Shown piece after piece: positions 20,717-31,273 of a stretch of 64,000 nucleotides of DNA. The DNA is from an uncultured Flavobacteriales bacterium (GTDB lineage Bacteria; Bacteroidota; Bacteroidia; Flavobacteriales_D; Crocinitomicaceae), in contig CALSTG010000001.1 of the NCBI GenBank assembly GCA_943789205.1, positions 1,726,435-1,790,434 of the forward strand. The letters run 5' to 3'. Made by a program: the position numbers and the translations under genes. The notes beneath the pieces are model-generated. The model had not been told where the DNA came from. It did no database searches and was given only the letters and a program-made list of their open reading frames with translations. Every line of letters begins with the position of its first letter. Positions within the stretch are counted from its first letter, which is position 1.

Positions 20717-20749
20717 CAAATGTAACTTATCTAAACGTTAACTATCAAA
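20717..20749 (-). promoter_or_regulatory. Promoter of topA
   Basis: Minus strand: TTTG (20746-20749), 21 bases, TACATTTG (20717-20724). Both boxes match the Bacteroidota consensus. The predicted start is about 12 bases before the topA ATG at 20697, giving a very short leader. Confidence 0.7.
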
Positions 20750-20824
20750 ACTTTGTTCTGAAAATATGTTACTTTCCTTATTTAACCATAGGTTAAGGAA
20801 TTTACAAACAGTATAAAAACATGC

Positions 20825-20841
20825 GCTGACATTTTGTCAGC
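20825..20841. promoter_or_regulatory. Palindrome overlapping the miaB promoter (candidate operator)
   Basis: A perfect 7-bp inverted repeat GCTGACA (20825-20831), TTT, TGTCAGC (20835-20841). The -33 box TTTG (20833-20836) of the miaB promoter lies inside it, so a bound dimer should block the sigma factor. The binding protein is unknown; the sigma-54 activator encoded downstream is one candidate. Confidence 0.45.
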
Positions 20842-20863
20842 TATTCTGTTTTGTGTAAATTTG
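20833..20863 (+). promoter_or_regulatory. Promoter of the miaB operon
   Basis: TTTG (20833-20836), 19 bases, TAAATTTG (20856-20863): a perfect match at both boxes. The predicted start is near 20869. It rules out the upstream in-frame TTG at 20834 as the miaB start, because that codon lies in the promoter. Confidence 0.75.
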
Positions 20864-20887
20864 TATTCCAAAAAAATATCAAGTATA

Positions 20888-22318
20888 GTGGAGGATAAAG
20901 AAATTCTGGAAGGTCGACAAGGTGAGGTCTTAGAGCGTGATGAAAATGAAGGTTCAAGTACCTCCAAGAAACTGTATATAGAGAGCTATGGTTGTCAAAT
21001 GAATTTTTCAGACAGTGAGGTTGTTGCTTCAATTATGAATGAAAATGGTTTCGCAACGACTAGGGATGTTGATGAAGCGGATGTAGTATTAATAAATACA
21101 TGTTCAATTAGAGATAACGCAGAAAAGCGCGTTCGGAATCGATTGACTGAATTTAAAAAGAAGAAAGAGGACAACCCAGAAATGGTCGTTGGTATTTTAG
21201 GTTGTATGGCCGAACGACTAAAAAAATCTCTTCTCGAACAAGAAAAACTTGTCGATTTAGTTGCTGGACCTGATGCATACAGAGACCTGCCAAACTTAAT
21301 AGAAGAAGTAGGTACAGGTCAAAAAGCAGTCAATGTTCTTTTGTCTCGTGATGAAACCTACGCCGATATTTCACCCGTTCGATTAGATAAGGGCGGGATT
21401 TCTGCGTTTGTAACCATAATGAGAGGTTGTGACAATATGTGTTCTTTTTGTGTTGTTCCATTTACTCGAGGTCGAGAAAGATCAAGAGATCCAGAGACAA
21501 TTGTGCGTGAATGTAAAGATTTATTTGATAATGGCTATCGAGAGGTAACCTTACTTGGTCAGAATGTAGATTCCTATCGTTGGAATATTACAAATAAAGG
21601 TGCTATAAAAGATGAAAATCTTCCAACAGTAAACTTTGCAGAATTACTGGTTATGGTTGCTGAGGTATCTCCCGAATTGAGGGTGAGATTTTCAACATCT
21701 CATCCTAAAGATATGACAAATGATGTTCTCCATGCAATGGCTTCGAATGAGAATATTTGTAATTATATTCATCTTCCCGTCCAATCGGGACATACTGATG
21801 TTCTTAAGAGAATGAATAGAGGTTATTCAAGAGAATGGTACCTAGAGCGTATTGAAGCGATTCATAAAATCATACCAGATTGTGCAGTTTCAACAGATAT
21901 AATTTCTGGCTTTTGCGGCGAAACAGATGAGGAACATAACGATACCTTGTCTTTGATGGATATCGTAGCATTTGATTTTGCATATATGTTTAAATATTCA
22001 GAGCGGCCTAAAACGCTTGCTGAAAGAAAGTTTGAAGATGATGTGCCTGAAGAAATGAAATCTAAAAGACTGACTGAAATTATTGAAAAACAATTGACTT
22101 ATTCTTTGGCATCTAATAAAACACGTGTCGGGAAAATAGAGCGCGTATTGGTTGAGGGGGATTCTAAAAGATCCGATCAACACATGTCAGGTAGAACTGG
22201 ACGAAATTCAATGGTAGTATTTCCAAAAGGGAATTTCTCGAAAGGCGACTATATTAATGTTGAAATTCAGGACTGCACTTCTGCTACTTTGCTTGGTGTA
22301 GCCGTTGAAAATGATTAA
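20888..22318 (+). CDS. miaB: tRNA-2-methylthio-N6-dimethylallyladenosine synthase MiaB
   Basis: Radical-SAM methylthiotransferase acting on A37 of tRNAs that read UNN codons. N-terminal MTTase domain ([16 protein letters not shown]), radical SAM cluster motif [17 protein letters not shown], and a C-terminal TRAM domain (about the last 65 residues). I chose the GTG at 20888 (476 residues) over an in-frame TTG at 20834, since the promoter covers the latter. First gene of a plus-strand run with a sigma-54 activator, lptE and secG. Confidence 0.95.
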   Translation: MEDKEILEGRQGEVLERDENEGSSTSKKLYIESYGCQMNFSDSEVVASIMNENGFATTRDVDEADVVLINTCSIRDNAEKRVRNRLTEFKKKKEDNPEMVVGILGCMAERLKKSLLEQEKLVDLVAGPDAYRDLPNLIEEVGTGQKAVNVLLSRDETYADISPVRLDKGGISAFVTIMRGCDNMCSFCVVPFTRGRERSRDPETIVRECKDLFDNGYREVTLLGQNVDSYRWNITNKGAIKDENLPTVNFAELLVMVAEVSPELRVRFSTSHPKDMTNDVLHAMASNENICNYIHLPVQSGHTDVLKRMNRGYSREWYLERIEAIHKIIPDCAVSTDIISGFCGETDEEHNDTLSLMDIVAFDFAYMFKYSERPKTLAERKFEDDVPEEMKSKRLTEIIEKQLTYSLASNKTRVGKIERVLVEGDSKRSDQHMSGRTGRNSMVVFPKGNFSKGDYINVEIQDCTSATLLGVAVEND

Positions 22319-22323
22319 GAATA

Positions 22324-23556
22324 ATGAACGTACAGCAAATAAAACAACGTTTTGGTATTATTGGCAACGCACCATTATTAAATCGTGCATTGGAGGTTTC
22401 GGCTCAAGTAGCACCCACAGACATTTCAGTTCTTGTAACCGGAGAAAGTGGAACAGGTAAAGAAATCATTCCTCAAGTCATTCATCAGCTCAGTTCGCGC
22501 AAGCATGGAGAGTATATCGCTGTGAATTGCGGAGCGATACCTGAAGGTACTATAGATTCTGAATTATTTGGTCATGAAAAGGGTTCATTCACAGGAGCAT
22601 CTGGAAGTAGGCTAGGTTATTTTGAGGTTGCAAATGGAGGAACGATATTTTTAGATGAGGTTGCAGAATTGCCCATGCAAACCCAGGTTCGGTTATTGAG
22701 GGTTTTGGAAACAGGTGAATTTATGCGTGTTGGTGCATCCAAAGTAATTAAGACTAATGTTCGTGTTGTTGCGGCTACTAATGAAAATATGATGGATGCC
22801 ATTTCATCTGGAAAGTTTCGAGAGGATTTATATTATAGATTAAGTACAGTGCCCATTCAATTGCCCGCATTAAGAGATAGAAAAGAAGATATTCATCTCT
22901 TGTTTCGAAAATTCGCTCATGATTTTGCGGAAAAATATAGAATGCCAGCAATTAAACTAATTGAAGAGAGCGTTGCCCTTCTTATATCAAATTCATGGCC
23001 AGGAAATATCCGCCAGCTTAAAAATCTAGTTGAACAGCTATCTGTGATCGAAACAACAAGGGAGATTGACTCCATTACGCTTGGTACTTATTTAAGTCAA
23101 AAAAGACAAAGCACAGGACTTGTGCTTCAAAAAGATGCTCAAAAGAATGATTTTTCCGAGCGAGAGCTTATGTATAAGTTTCTTTTTGACATGAAAAAAG
23201 ACTTGACCGAATTAAAGAAGCTGGTTGTTGATATCGTAGGGAAGGATGGTAAAGTTCCATTAACTGAGCATCAAACAGATTATGTAAATCAAATTTACAG
23301 TGAGGTTCAAAATGAAATTGTCCCACCCAGTCGCAGTCTTCCGGAGGCAGGTCATACCATTGAGGTGAGTCGTCCAGCCTTTGAAGAGCACCACGTGGTT
23401 GAAGAATCTCTTTCGCTCGAGGATCGTGAGAAAGAATTGATTAAAAAAGCACTCGAAAAGCATCGCGGGAAAAGAAAGTACGCTGCCCAGGAACTAGGTA
23501 TTTCTGAAAGAACCTTGTACCGAAAAATTAAGGAATATAATCTTGTAAATAAATGA
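22324..23556 (+). CDS. Sigma-54-dependent transcriptional activator
   Basis: Enhancer-binding AAA+ activator of 410 residues with no N-terminal receiver domain. Walker A is GESGTGKE (residues 40-47), the sigma-54 contact loop is GSFTGA (residues 87-92; the usual form is GAFTGA), and Walker B is TIFLDEVAELP. A linker (about 250-350) leads to a C-terminal Fis-type helix-turn-helix (KYAAQELGISERTLYRKIKE). With no sensory domain it must be controlled by a partner or by its level. It lies 5 bases after miaB; a sigma-54-like promoter stands before groES about 1.7 kb downstream. Confidence 0.93.
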   Translation: MNVQQIKQRFGIIGNAPLLNRALEVSAQVAPTDISVLVTGESGTGKEIIPQVIHQLSSRKHGEYIAVNCGAIPEGTIDSELFGHEKGSFTGASGSRLGYFEVANGGTIFLDEVAELPMQTQVRLLRVLETGEFMRVGASKVIKTNVRVVAATNENMMDAISSGKFREDLYYRLSTVPIQLPALRDRKEDIHLLFRKFAHDFAEKYRMPAIKLIEESVALLISNSWPGNIRQLKNLVEQLSVIETTREIDSITLGTYLSQKRQSTGLVLQKDAQKNDFSERELMYKFLFDMKKDLTELKKLVVDIVGKDGKVPLTEHQTDYVNQIYSEVQNEIVPPSRSLPEAGHTIEVSRPAFEEHHVVEESLSLEDREKELIKKALEKHRGKRKYAAQELGISERTLYRKIKEYNLVNK

Positions 23557-24059
23557 AAGTACTTTACCTTTCGTTCCTAGTTTTTATTCTTTTTGGTTGT
23601 TGGCCGTCAAGTGTAAGTTTTAGAGATGCTGGTTCAATGCCTGAAGAATGGAAATCATTTTCAGTGGACATGATTGAAAATAATGCTCCAAATTGCCCTT
23701 TAAGTTACGGCCCTCAGTTGACGGAAAGAATAAAGGATGCCGTGCAAAACAATACAAGGCTCCTATTAAATACAGATAATGGTGGTGAAATTGAGATTTC
23801 AGGAAAAATTTCGAGGTACAATGTTGCGCCTATTGCAATCCAACAAGATGATAATGCCACTCAAAACAGATTAACTATAGCCGTTAGTTTTTCCATAAAT
23901 ATTAATGCTCCTGAAAAAGACGTAATGCAGTTAACTGTTTCAAGATTTGCGGATTTTGAATCTAATGTTAACTTAGCATCTGTTGAGGCTCAGCTAATTG
24001 AAGAAATTAATGAGCAGATTTCACAAGATGTTATAAACAAATTATTATCCAATTGGTAG
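23553..24059 (+). CDS. lptE: LptE-family LPS-assembly lipoprotein
   Basis: A 168-residue predicted lipoprotein (MKVLYLSFLVFILFGC, lipobox LFGC). The family pattern is visible: SFRDAGSMPEEWKSFSVDMI, then PQLTERIKDAVQNNTRL, and a C-terminal amphipathic helix ending in VINKLLSNW. By family, it plugs the LptD barrel that places LPS in the outer leaflet. Its ATG overlaps the activator stop by 4 bases. The placement between miaB/activator and secG is common in Bacteroidota. Confidence 0.85.
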   Translation: MKVLYLSFLVFILFGCWPSSVSFRDAGSMPEEWKSFSVDMIENNAPNCPLSYGPQLTERIKDAVQNNTRLLLNTDNGGEIEISGKISRYNVAPIAIQQDDNATQNRLTIAVSFSININAPEKDVMQLTVSRFADFESNVNLASVEAQLIEEINEQISQDVINKLLSNW

Positions 24060-24853
24060 AGCTTGATAAGGCAAATATTGAATTAAAATTACTTTCATCG
24101 GAACTGTCATTCGATGATTCTAAAATGTTTAAGGAGCTCATGGGGCTTTACCCATGGTGTTCAAGTTTCAAAGTAGCATATTTGAAGGCGTTGAAAACTA
24201 AAAACGATTTGAGGTTCTCCTCTGAGTTAGAGAAATATGCTGTAGAACTCAACTCACGTTCCGTATTGTATGATCTTACCAGAGCATTTGTAAAGGAAAA
24301 ATCTGAATCTGTTTCAGAAAAAAAACCTGAACAAATGGAAAAAACATCTGAAATTGTAGACAAGGTAGAGGATGTTGTTACTCAGGAAACGCCAAATAAA
24401 CTCGATCAGTTGATTGAGTCAGAGGCAGTAGCTGCTCAGGTTTTAAATGACTTAAAAGAAACCATTCTTGATTCGGATATTGGATCGGAACAGGAGACGG
24501 GTACATCTATGGAAACCCCGCTTAGCCTAGAAATTAAAAGAATTGATATTGAAGCACCTCGAACTTTCAATGACTGGTTAACTGCAGGTTCATTAAATAA
24601 TAATCTTGAAGATAAAAAAGAATTTTTAACTTTTGAAAAACCAAAAGTACCATTCTTCTCTCCGGTGAAAAAAGCGAAAGAAAGCTTAGGTATTGAAAAC
24701 CTGCCAGTAAGTGAAACGTTAGCTAAAGTATTTGAGAGCCAAGGTAACTATGCTATGGCTAAAACAACTTATGAGCAATTAATTTTGATTTTTCCCGAAA
24801 AAAAGAGTTTCTTTGCAGACCAAATTCAGAAATTAAATAATAAAACTATCTAA
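24053..24853 (+). CDS. Hypothetical protein with C-terminal TPR-like region
   Basis: A 266-residue protein starting at TTG (24053), overlapping the lptE stop by 7 bases. The N-terminal 80 residues are helical, the middle (about 85-155) is acidic and low-complexity, and the end (LAKVFESQGNYAMAKTTYEQ, residues about 226-245) is one TPR-like helical pair. I recognise no catalytic motif. It lies between lptE and secG, so an envelope or secretion role is possible but unproven. Confidence 0.7.
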   Translation: MVELDKANIELKLLSSELSFDDSKMFKELMGLYPWCSSFKVAYLKALKTKNDLRFSSELEKYAVELNSRSVLYDLTRAFVKEKSESVSEKKPEQMEKTSEIVDKVEDVVTQETPNKLDQLIESEAVAAQVLNDLKETILDSDIGSEQETGTSMETPLSLEIKRIDIEAPRTFNDWLTAGSLNNNLEDKKEFLTFEKPKVPFFSPVKKAKESLGIENLPVSETLAKVFESQGNYAMAKTTYEQLILIFPEKKSFFADQIQKLNNKTI

Positions 24854-25128
24854 TGGACTTTATATTATCATCCATCGTTCTTTTGTCAAGTGTCTTATTG
24901 ATACTTGTGGTATATATTCAAAACCCTAAAGGAGGCGGTTTGAGTTCTGATTTTGGTTCGCCAGGTCAACTTGGAGGAGTCAAGAAAACAAATGAGTTTA
25001 TCGATCGCCTTACATGGTCTCTTGCTGGTATTATTGTATTGGTCAGTATCGTAATTACGATCAGACAGCCAAAGCCAAAAGCTCCAGAGGCTGAAAAGCA
25101 GAACACTGAGCAACCTGCACAGCAATAA
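24853..25128 (+). CDS. secG: Preprotein translocase subunit SecG
   Basis: Small inner-membrane subunit of the SecYEG channel, 91 residues. Two hydrophobic segments (residues about 4-22 and 53-72) flank the conserved cytoplasmic loop PKGGGLSSDFGSPGQLGG. A proline/glutamine-rich tail follows. Its ATG overlaps the previous stop by one base (TAATG). Confidence 0.92.
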   Translation: MDFILSSIVLLSSVLLILVVYIQNPKGGGLSSDFGSPGQLGGVKKTNEFIDRLTWSLAGIIVLVSIVITIRQPKPKAPEAEKQNTEQPAQQ

Positions 25129-25164
25129 AAACCACGCTCAATAAGACCCCTACATGTGTCAGGA

Positions 25165-25181
25165 TGTCATATTTTATGACA
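25165..25181. promoter_or_regulatory. Palindrome upstream of groES (candidate activator site)
   Basis: A perfect inverted repeat TGTCATA (25165-25171), TTT, TATGACA (25175-25181), with a further TGTCA at 25157-25161 in direct repeat. It lies about 75 bases upstream of the sigma-54-like -12 element, at a distance where enhancer-binding activators often bind. The bound protein is unknown. Confidence 0.45.
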
Positions 25182-25232
25182 AATAACTTTTGATTTTTAT
25201 TCAATTACCGAAATAATGTCGTGTATTATGGT

Positions 25233-25249
25233 TTGGCATAACTTTCGCC
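25233..25249 (+). promoter_or_regulatory. Sigma-54-like (-24/-12) promoter of groESL
   Basis: TTGGCA with GG at 25235-25236, then 10 bases, then GC at 25247-25248 within TTCGCC. The GG-N10-GC spacing is exactly that of sigma-54 promoters, with TGGCA intact and one mismatch in the -12 half (TCGC for TTGC). The predicted start near 25260 gives an 18-base leader before the groES ATG. No good TAnnTTTG element is present here; the nearest (25184-25192) has one extra T. Confidence 0.5.
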
Positions 25250-25277
25250 ATACAGAAATAAATAAAAACAGATTAAA

Positions 25278-25553
25278 ATGGCTTTAAAATTTAAACCTTT
25301 AGCAGACAGAGTTCTAGTAGAACCAGCTCCTGCTGAACAGAAAACAACAAGTGGAATCATCATTCCTGATACGGCTAAAGAAAAACCACTCAAAGGAATT
25401 GTTGTTGCTGTTGGCCCTGGTAAAAATGACGAATCTATGACCGTTAAGGTAGGTGATGCAGTTTTATACGGTCAATATTCTGGTACAGAATTAAAACTTG
25501 AAAATGGAGAATATTTGATTATGAAAGAATCGGATATTTACGGTATTTATTAA
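25278..25553 (+). CDS. groS: Co-chaperonin GroES
   Basis: Lid of the GroEL chamber, 91 residues. It starts with [19 protein letters not shown], has the mobile loop around [16 protein letters not shown] (residues about 22-38) and the C-terminal [15 protein letters not shown]. It is followed by groEL after 15 bases. Confidence 0.98.
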   Translation: MALKFKPLADRVLVEPAPAEQKTTSGIIIPDTAKEKPLKGIVVAVGPGKNDESMTVKVGDAVLYGQYSGTELKLENGEYLIMKESDIYGIY

Positions 25554-25559
25554 TAATAA

Positions 25560-27206
<1,647 letters not shown>

Positions 27207-27256
27207 GTCTTTTCATTCGTTTTCAGTATACTGAAAATGATATAAGCTAATAATAT

Positions 27257-27282
27257 AAAGCCATCTTAGGATGGCTTTTTAT
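27257..27282 (+). terminator. Rho-independent terminator after groEL
   Basis: AAAGCCATC (27257-27265), a 4-base loop, GATGGCTTT (27270-27278), then a T-rich run. A perfect 9-bp stem just downstream of groEL, ending the groESL transcript. Confidence 0.85.
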
Positions 27283-27315
27283 TTTTGACTAGTTTGGTCT
27301 AAAATTTGGTTTCGA

Positions 27316-27996
27316 TTGAATATGAGGCTTTTACTTTTTCTCTTTCTTTTTTTAGCTTCTTTAAGCTCATGTATTGAAATTTTAGATGACATCACATTCA
27401 ATGCGGATGGCAGTGGTGAATTAAATTATACAATTAATTTAAGCTCTAGTAAGTTAAAAATCAATTCGATTCTTGCTCTAGATACTTTGAATGGTAAAAA
27501 AGTTCCAAATAAAGAAGAAATTCAGGCTAAGGTTTCTGAATTATTAAAAGTTTTAAATTGTCAAGAAGGGTTGAGTGACGTTCATTTGACTGAAGATTAT
27601 GATAATTATTTATTCAAACTGTCACTTAAATTTAATAAGGTCTCTGATCTAATTTCGGGCGTGTATGTAGCTTTAGATGTTGTGGAAGAATTCAGTGATG
27701 TCAAAACTTCGGATTCTTCCTGGATATCCTGGGATGGTGCTGAACTATCTCGATCTATTCCTGATATAAATGCTTTTAAATTCCGAATGACAAATGAAGA
27801 AGATAAAGAACTAGTAAAAATGGGAAAATATACTTCAATCAGTCGGTTTGAATATCCAGTAGATTATATTGAAAACCCTTTAGCGATTTTATCTAAAAAT
27901 AATAAAGCAGTAATGTTGCGAAGTTCTTTATTTGACATACTAGGAGATCCAAATATTATGGGTAATAGAATATCAGTTAAGCTGCCTGATTACTAG
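27316..27996 (+). CDS. Predicted lipoprotein of unknown function
   Basis: A 226-residue protein with a signal sequence and lipobox (LASLSSC, Cys about residue 19). The start of the mature part (ITFNADGSGELNYTINLSSS) looks like a beta-rich domain; there is no motif I can assign. It is the first of three co-directional envelope genes (27316, 28033, 29944) between the groEL terminator and 31273, with gaps of 36 and 6 bases, so they probably form one transcript. Confidence 0.7.
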   Translation: MNMRLLLFLFLFLASLSSCIEILDDITFNADGSGELNYTINLSSSKLKINSILALDTLNGKKVPNKEEIQAKVSELLKVLNCQEGLSDVHLTEDYDNYLFKLSLKFNKVSDLISGVYVALDVVEEFSDVKTSDSSWISWDGAELSRSIPDINAFKFRMTNEEDKELVKMGKYTSISRFEYPVDYIENPLAILSKNNKAVMLRSSLFDILGDPNIMGNRISVKLPDY

Positions 27997-28032
27997 AGAT
28001 TTATTCGTAATTTCGACCTAATAATTTATCTT

Positions 28033-29937
28033 ATGGTCAATTTGAAAAAAGGAGTGGTTCCTTTCTTTTTGTTAATGTTTTCAATGTGTTTTTCACAGCA
28101 GAGCGAAAATCTAATTCCAAACCAAGCTTCTACGGTGTTCAGTATTAATAATATTAATCTTTTAAATAAGATTTCTATAGATGAACTCGTCGCTTATGAC
28201 TTTATGGATGAATTGCATCAAGAGTTATTTGATGGTTCAACTTCCAATAAAACAATGAAAGATGCGGGAATCGACTTCGAACAAAGACTCAATGTTTTTT
28301 ATGGTAAAGATGAGGTTTATGAAGTGACAGGTTTTTCTTTCGGCGTCGCTGATAAAAATGCGCTATTTAAAGTTTTTGATGATTTTGATTTTTCAGAGAC
28401 ATTATCCAATGGTGCAGAAAGATACAACTCGCTATTTAACACATTGGTTTTAAAAGAGTCATCCGCGGTTTTATTGAGGGTTGAGCCAACAGATGAGTAT
28501 CTTGTTAGGATGACTGATTCTCTTAGTTATTTTGAAATGGAAATTAACGAATGGTCGCTAAATGAAGGGGCGATTCAAACTGCTGATGAAGAGGTTGATA
28601 TAGATGAATTTAATTCTGAAGAAGTAATTCCAGAAGTCTCACCCGGAGTTGAACTTTTGGGTGAAGAGGTTGACAATATTGAAACGGAACTAACCTTAAT
28701 GGATTTTGCAAATAACCAATATGACAAGAATTATTGGGAGATTCGAGACAGTATTGGGTTTTCAATGCAAACAATTGGTATGAATGCTTTAATTGACGAT
28801 TTAATCTTAAATGAGAATAGCTTAAAAACGGTTGATGAAAGATTTAATTTGCAATTAGAAAAAAAATCTGAAGGTATATTTTTTATGGATAATTCTAGGA
28901 ATTTTTCCAATCAGGGTGGGATGTGGTATTTTCAAACGATGTATCCTATCATGAATGCTGATTTAAAGGAGCTTTATGCCGAGAATTTTATGGTGGGAGA
29001 GCTTCATTTAGATTCAAATGAAGTTCATTTCGATTTGACTGCGAATTACGGAAATCAGCTTGGTTCAATTTACAGCGAGATGAATAACAATTCCCTAAAT
29101 AAAGAATTTATAAAATATATACCAGAAGATGCCGCGGCTTATTTCATTTACAATGTAGATCTGCGCAAGGCATATGAAAAAGCTTACGATATATTATTAC
29201 CAATTCTCAAAGATAAAAAAGACAATGCCATGGTAATGAATCTTTTAGCCATACAGCTATTAGACAAATTGGTTGATAAGAAAGCACTTTTTGGTGCATA
29301 TAAGGGTGGGGTTTTTGCAACGTTCAATGGAGTTCAAAAAATCACCAAAAAGCAAATAGAATTCCAATATGATGAGGAGAATTTCGATTATTCAGAAATT
29401 GAAACAGAGTCAGAGGAGGATATGCCTGTTTTTACGCTTGGTTTTGCCTCTGAGCGTACTGATTTGTGTGAAATGGTATTGACGGACCTATCAAGAGTTA
29501 CCTCAAGAATAGAAAAAAAGGAAGGTTATTGGATTATCAAAGACGCATTACTAGAAACTGCACCGCTATATGTAGTTTGCAACCCTGAAGTTTTAATAAT
29601 TTCTAATGACCCACAATTTATCAAGTCCCATTTAAACGGATACGGCAAAAGGGCAATTTCAAAAAAACAAGTTAAAAAGATCAAAAAGTCAGGTGTCTTA
29701 TATGCCAAAATTGATCTAGGAGAATCATTGAATCAATTTCCTCAAAATTTTTTAGACGCAAGACAAAAAGACGTTTTAAACAATTTGAAGAATAATTCAG
29801 GAAGTATTGAATTTGACTCGGGTGATTCTGAGATTAGTCATACGAATTATGGACTTCGCTACACATTTGAAAGTTCTTCAACAAAAGCAAGTCAATTTTT
29901 GGATATGATTAATGCACTTTATATACTTTCCAAATAA
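28033..29937 (+). CDS. Secreted protein of unknown function (DUF4836-like organisation)
   Basis: A 634-residue protein with a cleavable signal (MVNLKKGVVPFFLLMFSMCFS). It starts with an IPNQASTVFSINNINLLNK segment, the 'values as strands' style of DUF4836-type proteins of Bacteroidota, and has an acidic insert at about residues 180-220. The C-terminal third (LFGAYKGGVFATFNGVQ onwards) aligns by eye with the end of the next gene, so the two are distant paralogues. Function unknown. Confidence 0.65.
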   Translation: MVNLKKGVVPFFLLMFSMCFSQQSENLIPNQASTVFSINNINLLNKISIDELVAYDFMDELHQELFDGSTSNKTMKDAGIDFEQRLNVFYGKDEVYEVTGFSFGVADKNALFKVFDDFDFSETLSNGAERYNSLFNTLVLKESSAVLLRVEPTDEYLVRMTDSLSYFEMEINEWSLNEGAIQTADEEVDIDEFNSEEVIPEVSPGVELLGEEVDNIETELTLMDFANNQYDKNYWEIRDSIGFSMQTIGMNALIDDLILNENSLKTVDERFNLQLEKKSEGIFFMDNSRNFSNQGGMWYFQTMYPIMNADLKELYAENFMVGELHLDSNEVHFDLTANYGNQLGSIYSEMNNNSLNKEFIKYIPEDAAAYFIYNVDLRKAYEKAYDILLPILKDKKDNAMVMNLLAIQLLDKLVDKKALFGAYKGGVFATFNGVQKITKKQIEFQYDEENFDYSEIETESEEDMPVFTLGFASERTDLCEMVLTDLSRVTSRIEKKEGYWIIKDALLETAPLYVVCNPEVLIISNDPQFIKSHLNGYGKRAISKKQVKKIKKSGVLYAKIDLGESLNQFPQNFLDARQKDVLNNLKNNSGSIEFDSGDSEISHTNYGLRYTFESSSTKASQFLDMINALYILSK

Positions 29938-29943
29938 TACGAA

Positions 29944-31273
29944 GTGTACAAGAAGCTTGGATTTATATTATTTCTATCTTTTTTACTGGGTCTTTTACTT
30001 TATTTAAAACCTTTTGAAGATAAGGTGAAAGATGTTTCTAGGATTGAAAACTTTCTGCCAAATGCTGATATTGTTGGAAGGGTATTCCTGCTTGATTTTT
30101 TATCTGAATCTTCAGATCTCATGCTTTTTAATAACATTGCTCAAAGACAATTTTTGACTTCCGAATTTGTGCTTTCTATGGCCAAACTTTATGGCTTAGA
30201 TGTCCAGAGTCCAGTGTACATGTTTGCTAATGAGAGGGGTGATTTTGGAGGGGTTATTCCATTGTTTACATCTCAGAAGCTAAAGAGTGCCTTGGATCGT
30301 ATATCATTAGAAGGTAATGTCAAGGACACGTTGATTGGCAAAGATAAAGTGTATCAGATTATAGATTATAACCTAAATGTATTTCACAGAGACCATTTTC
30401 TTTTTATTTATCATGGTGATTATTTCGATGACATTTATCAAAAGAATATCGCAAAAGAAAAACAATCTGTATCAAGTTTATGGCAAGCTTTATTGAAGAA
30501 CCCTATATTTCCAAATGAAAATTTGGTTTTATACAGTCAGTCAGAAAAACTCAAGCAGTTTGGTATTGATAATGTCTACTTAGCACATGATAGTGATTCT
30601 TCAGGATTTCATTTAAAAACTTGCCTTTCATTAAATGATTCAATCCCATTTTTTATTAAGGATTCCGGAGCCTCCATTCAGTTTTCAGAACGTTCTAAAA
30701 GAACAATTGATCTACATACGAATACAAGACAATTGTCAGAACAAAGCAGGGCATTAGTTATTGAAAAGCTTTCGGCATTAACGAGAAAAATCAGCTTTCC
30801 AATCAGAAGAGTTTATGGCAATCTGGGCGGGTGACTTTTGTTTTGAAGAGGGTGGCTATTATTTAGTTTCAGAGAAGTATATTGAAACTGAGCTCAACGA
30901 AAACTTTGAGCCAACACAAGTGGAAAAAACGAGATATAAAAATGTGCCTCGCTATTCTCTAATGTTTACAACGACCAAAAGCGCAGACCAGTTTTTAAAA
31001 AGGTTATTGAGAAAGGGAATCCTTACTAAGGAAGGCGAGCTATACAGGTTTTTATTCTCTCCTCAATTGAAGTTGAATCTCCAGGAAAATAAAGTTGTTT
31101 TTTATTCAACAACCTACCCTCCAGAGACATTGAAATCGCAAAGAAATGAAATTAAGTGGTCCTTTAAAGGAACGCAATTTGAATTTCAAATTGACAGTCT
31201 TTCTCAGGAGCGTGTTTTTGGTTCTTTGGATATTCCGATGGAAAAAATATTGAGCTCTATATCGTTCCTGTGA
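29944..31273 (+). pseudogene. Envelope protein of unknown function, split by a single-base frameshift (paralogue of the gene at 28033)
   Basis: Two reading frames make one gene of about 440 codons. The first (29944-30834, GTG start, one N-terminal membrane segment, residues 1-22) ends VYGNLGG then stop; the second (from about 30832, frame +1) continues DFCFEEGGYYLVSEKYIE. Removing one G from the GGG at 30829-30831 joins them as YGNLGGDFCF, which lines up with FGAYKGGVFATF in the preceding paralogue. It could be a sequence error, a real mutation or, less likely, programmed. The 3' end overlaps the convergent HNH gene by 17 bases. Confidence 0.7.

Noticed and set aside
20834-20887. A longer miaB starting at TTG 20834
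   Set aside because: The codon lies in the promoter and the added 18 residues do not match MiaB proteins; GTG 20888 is preferred.
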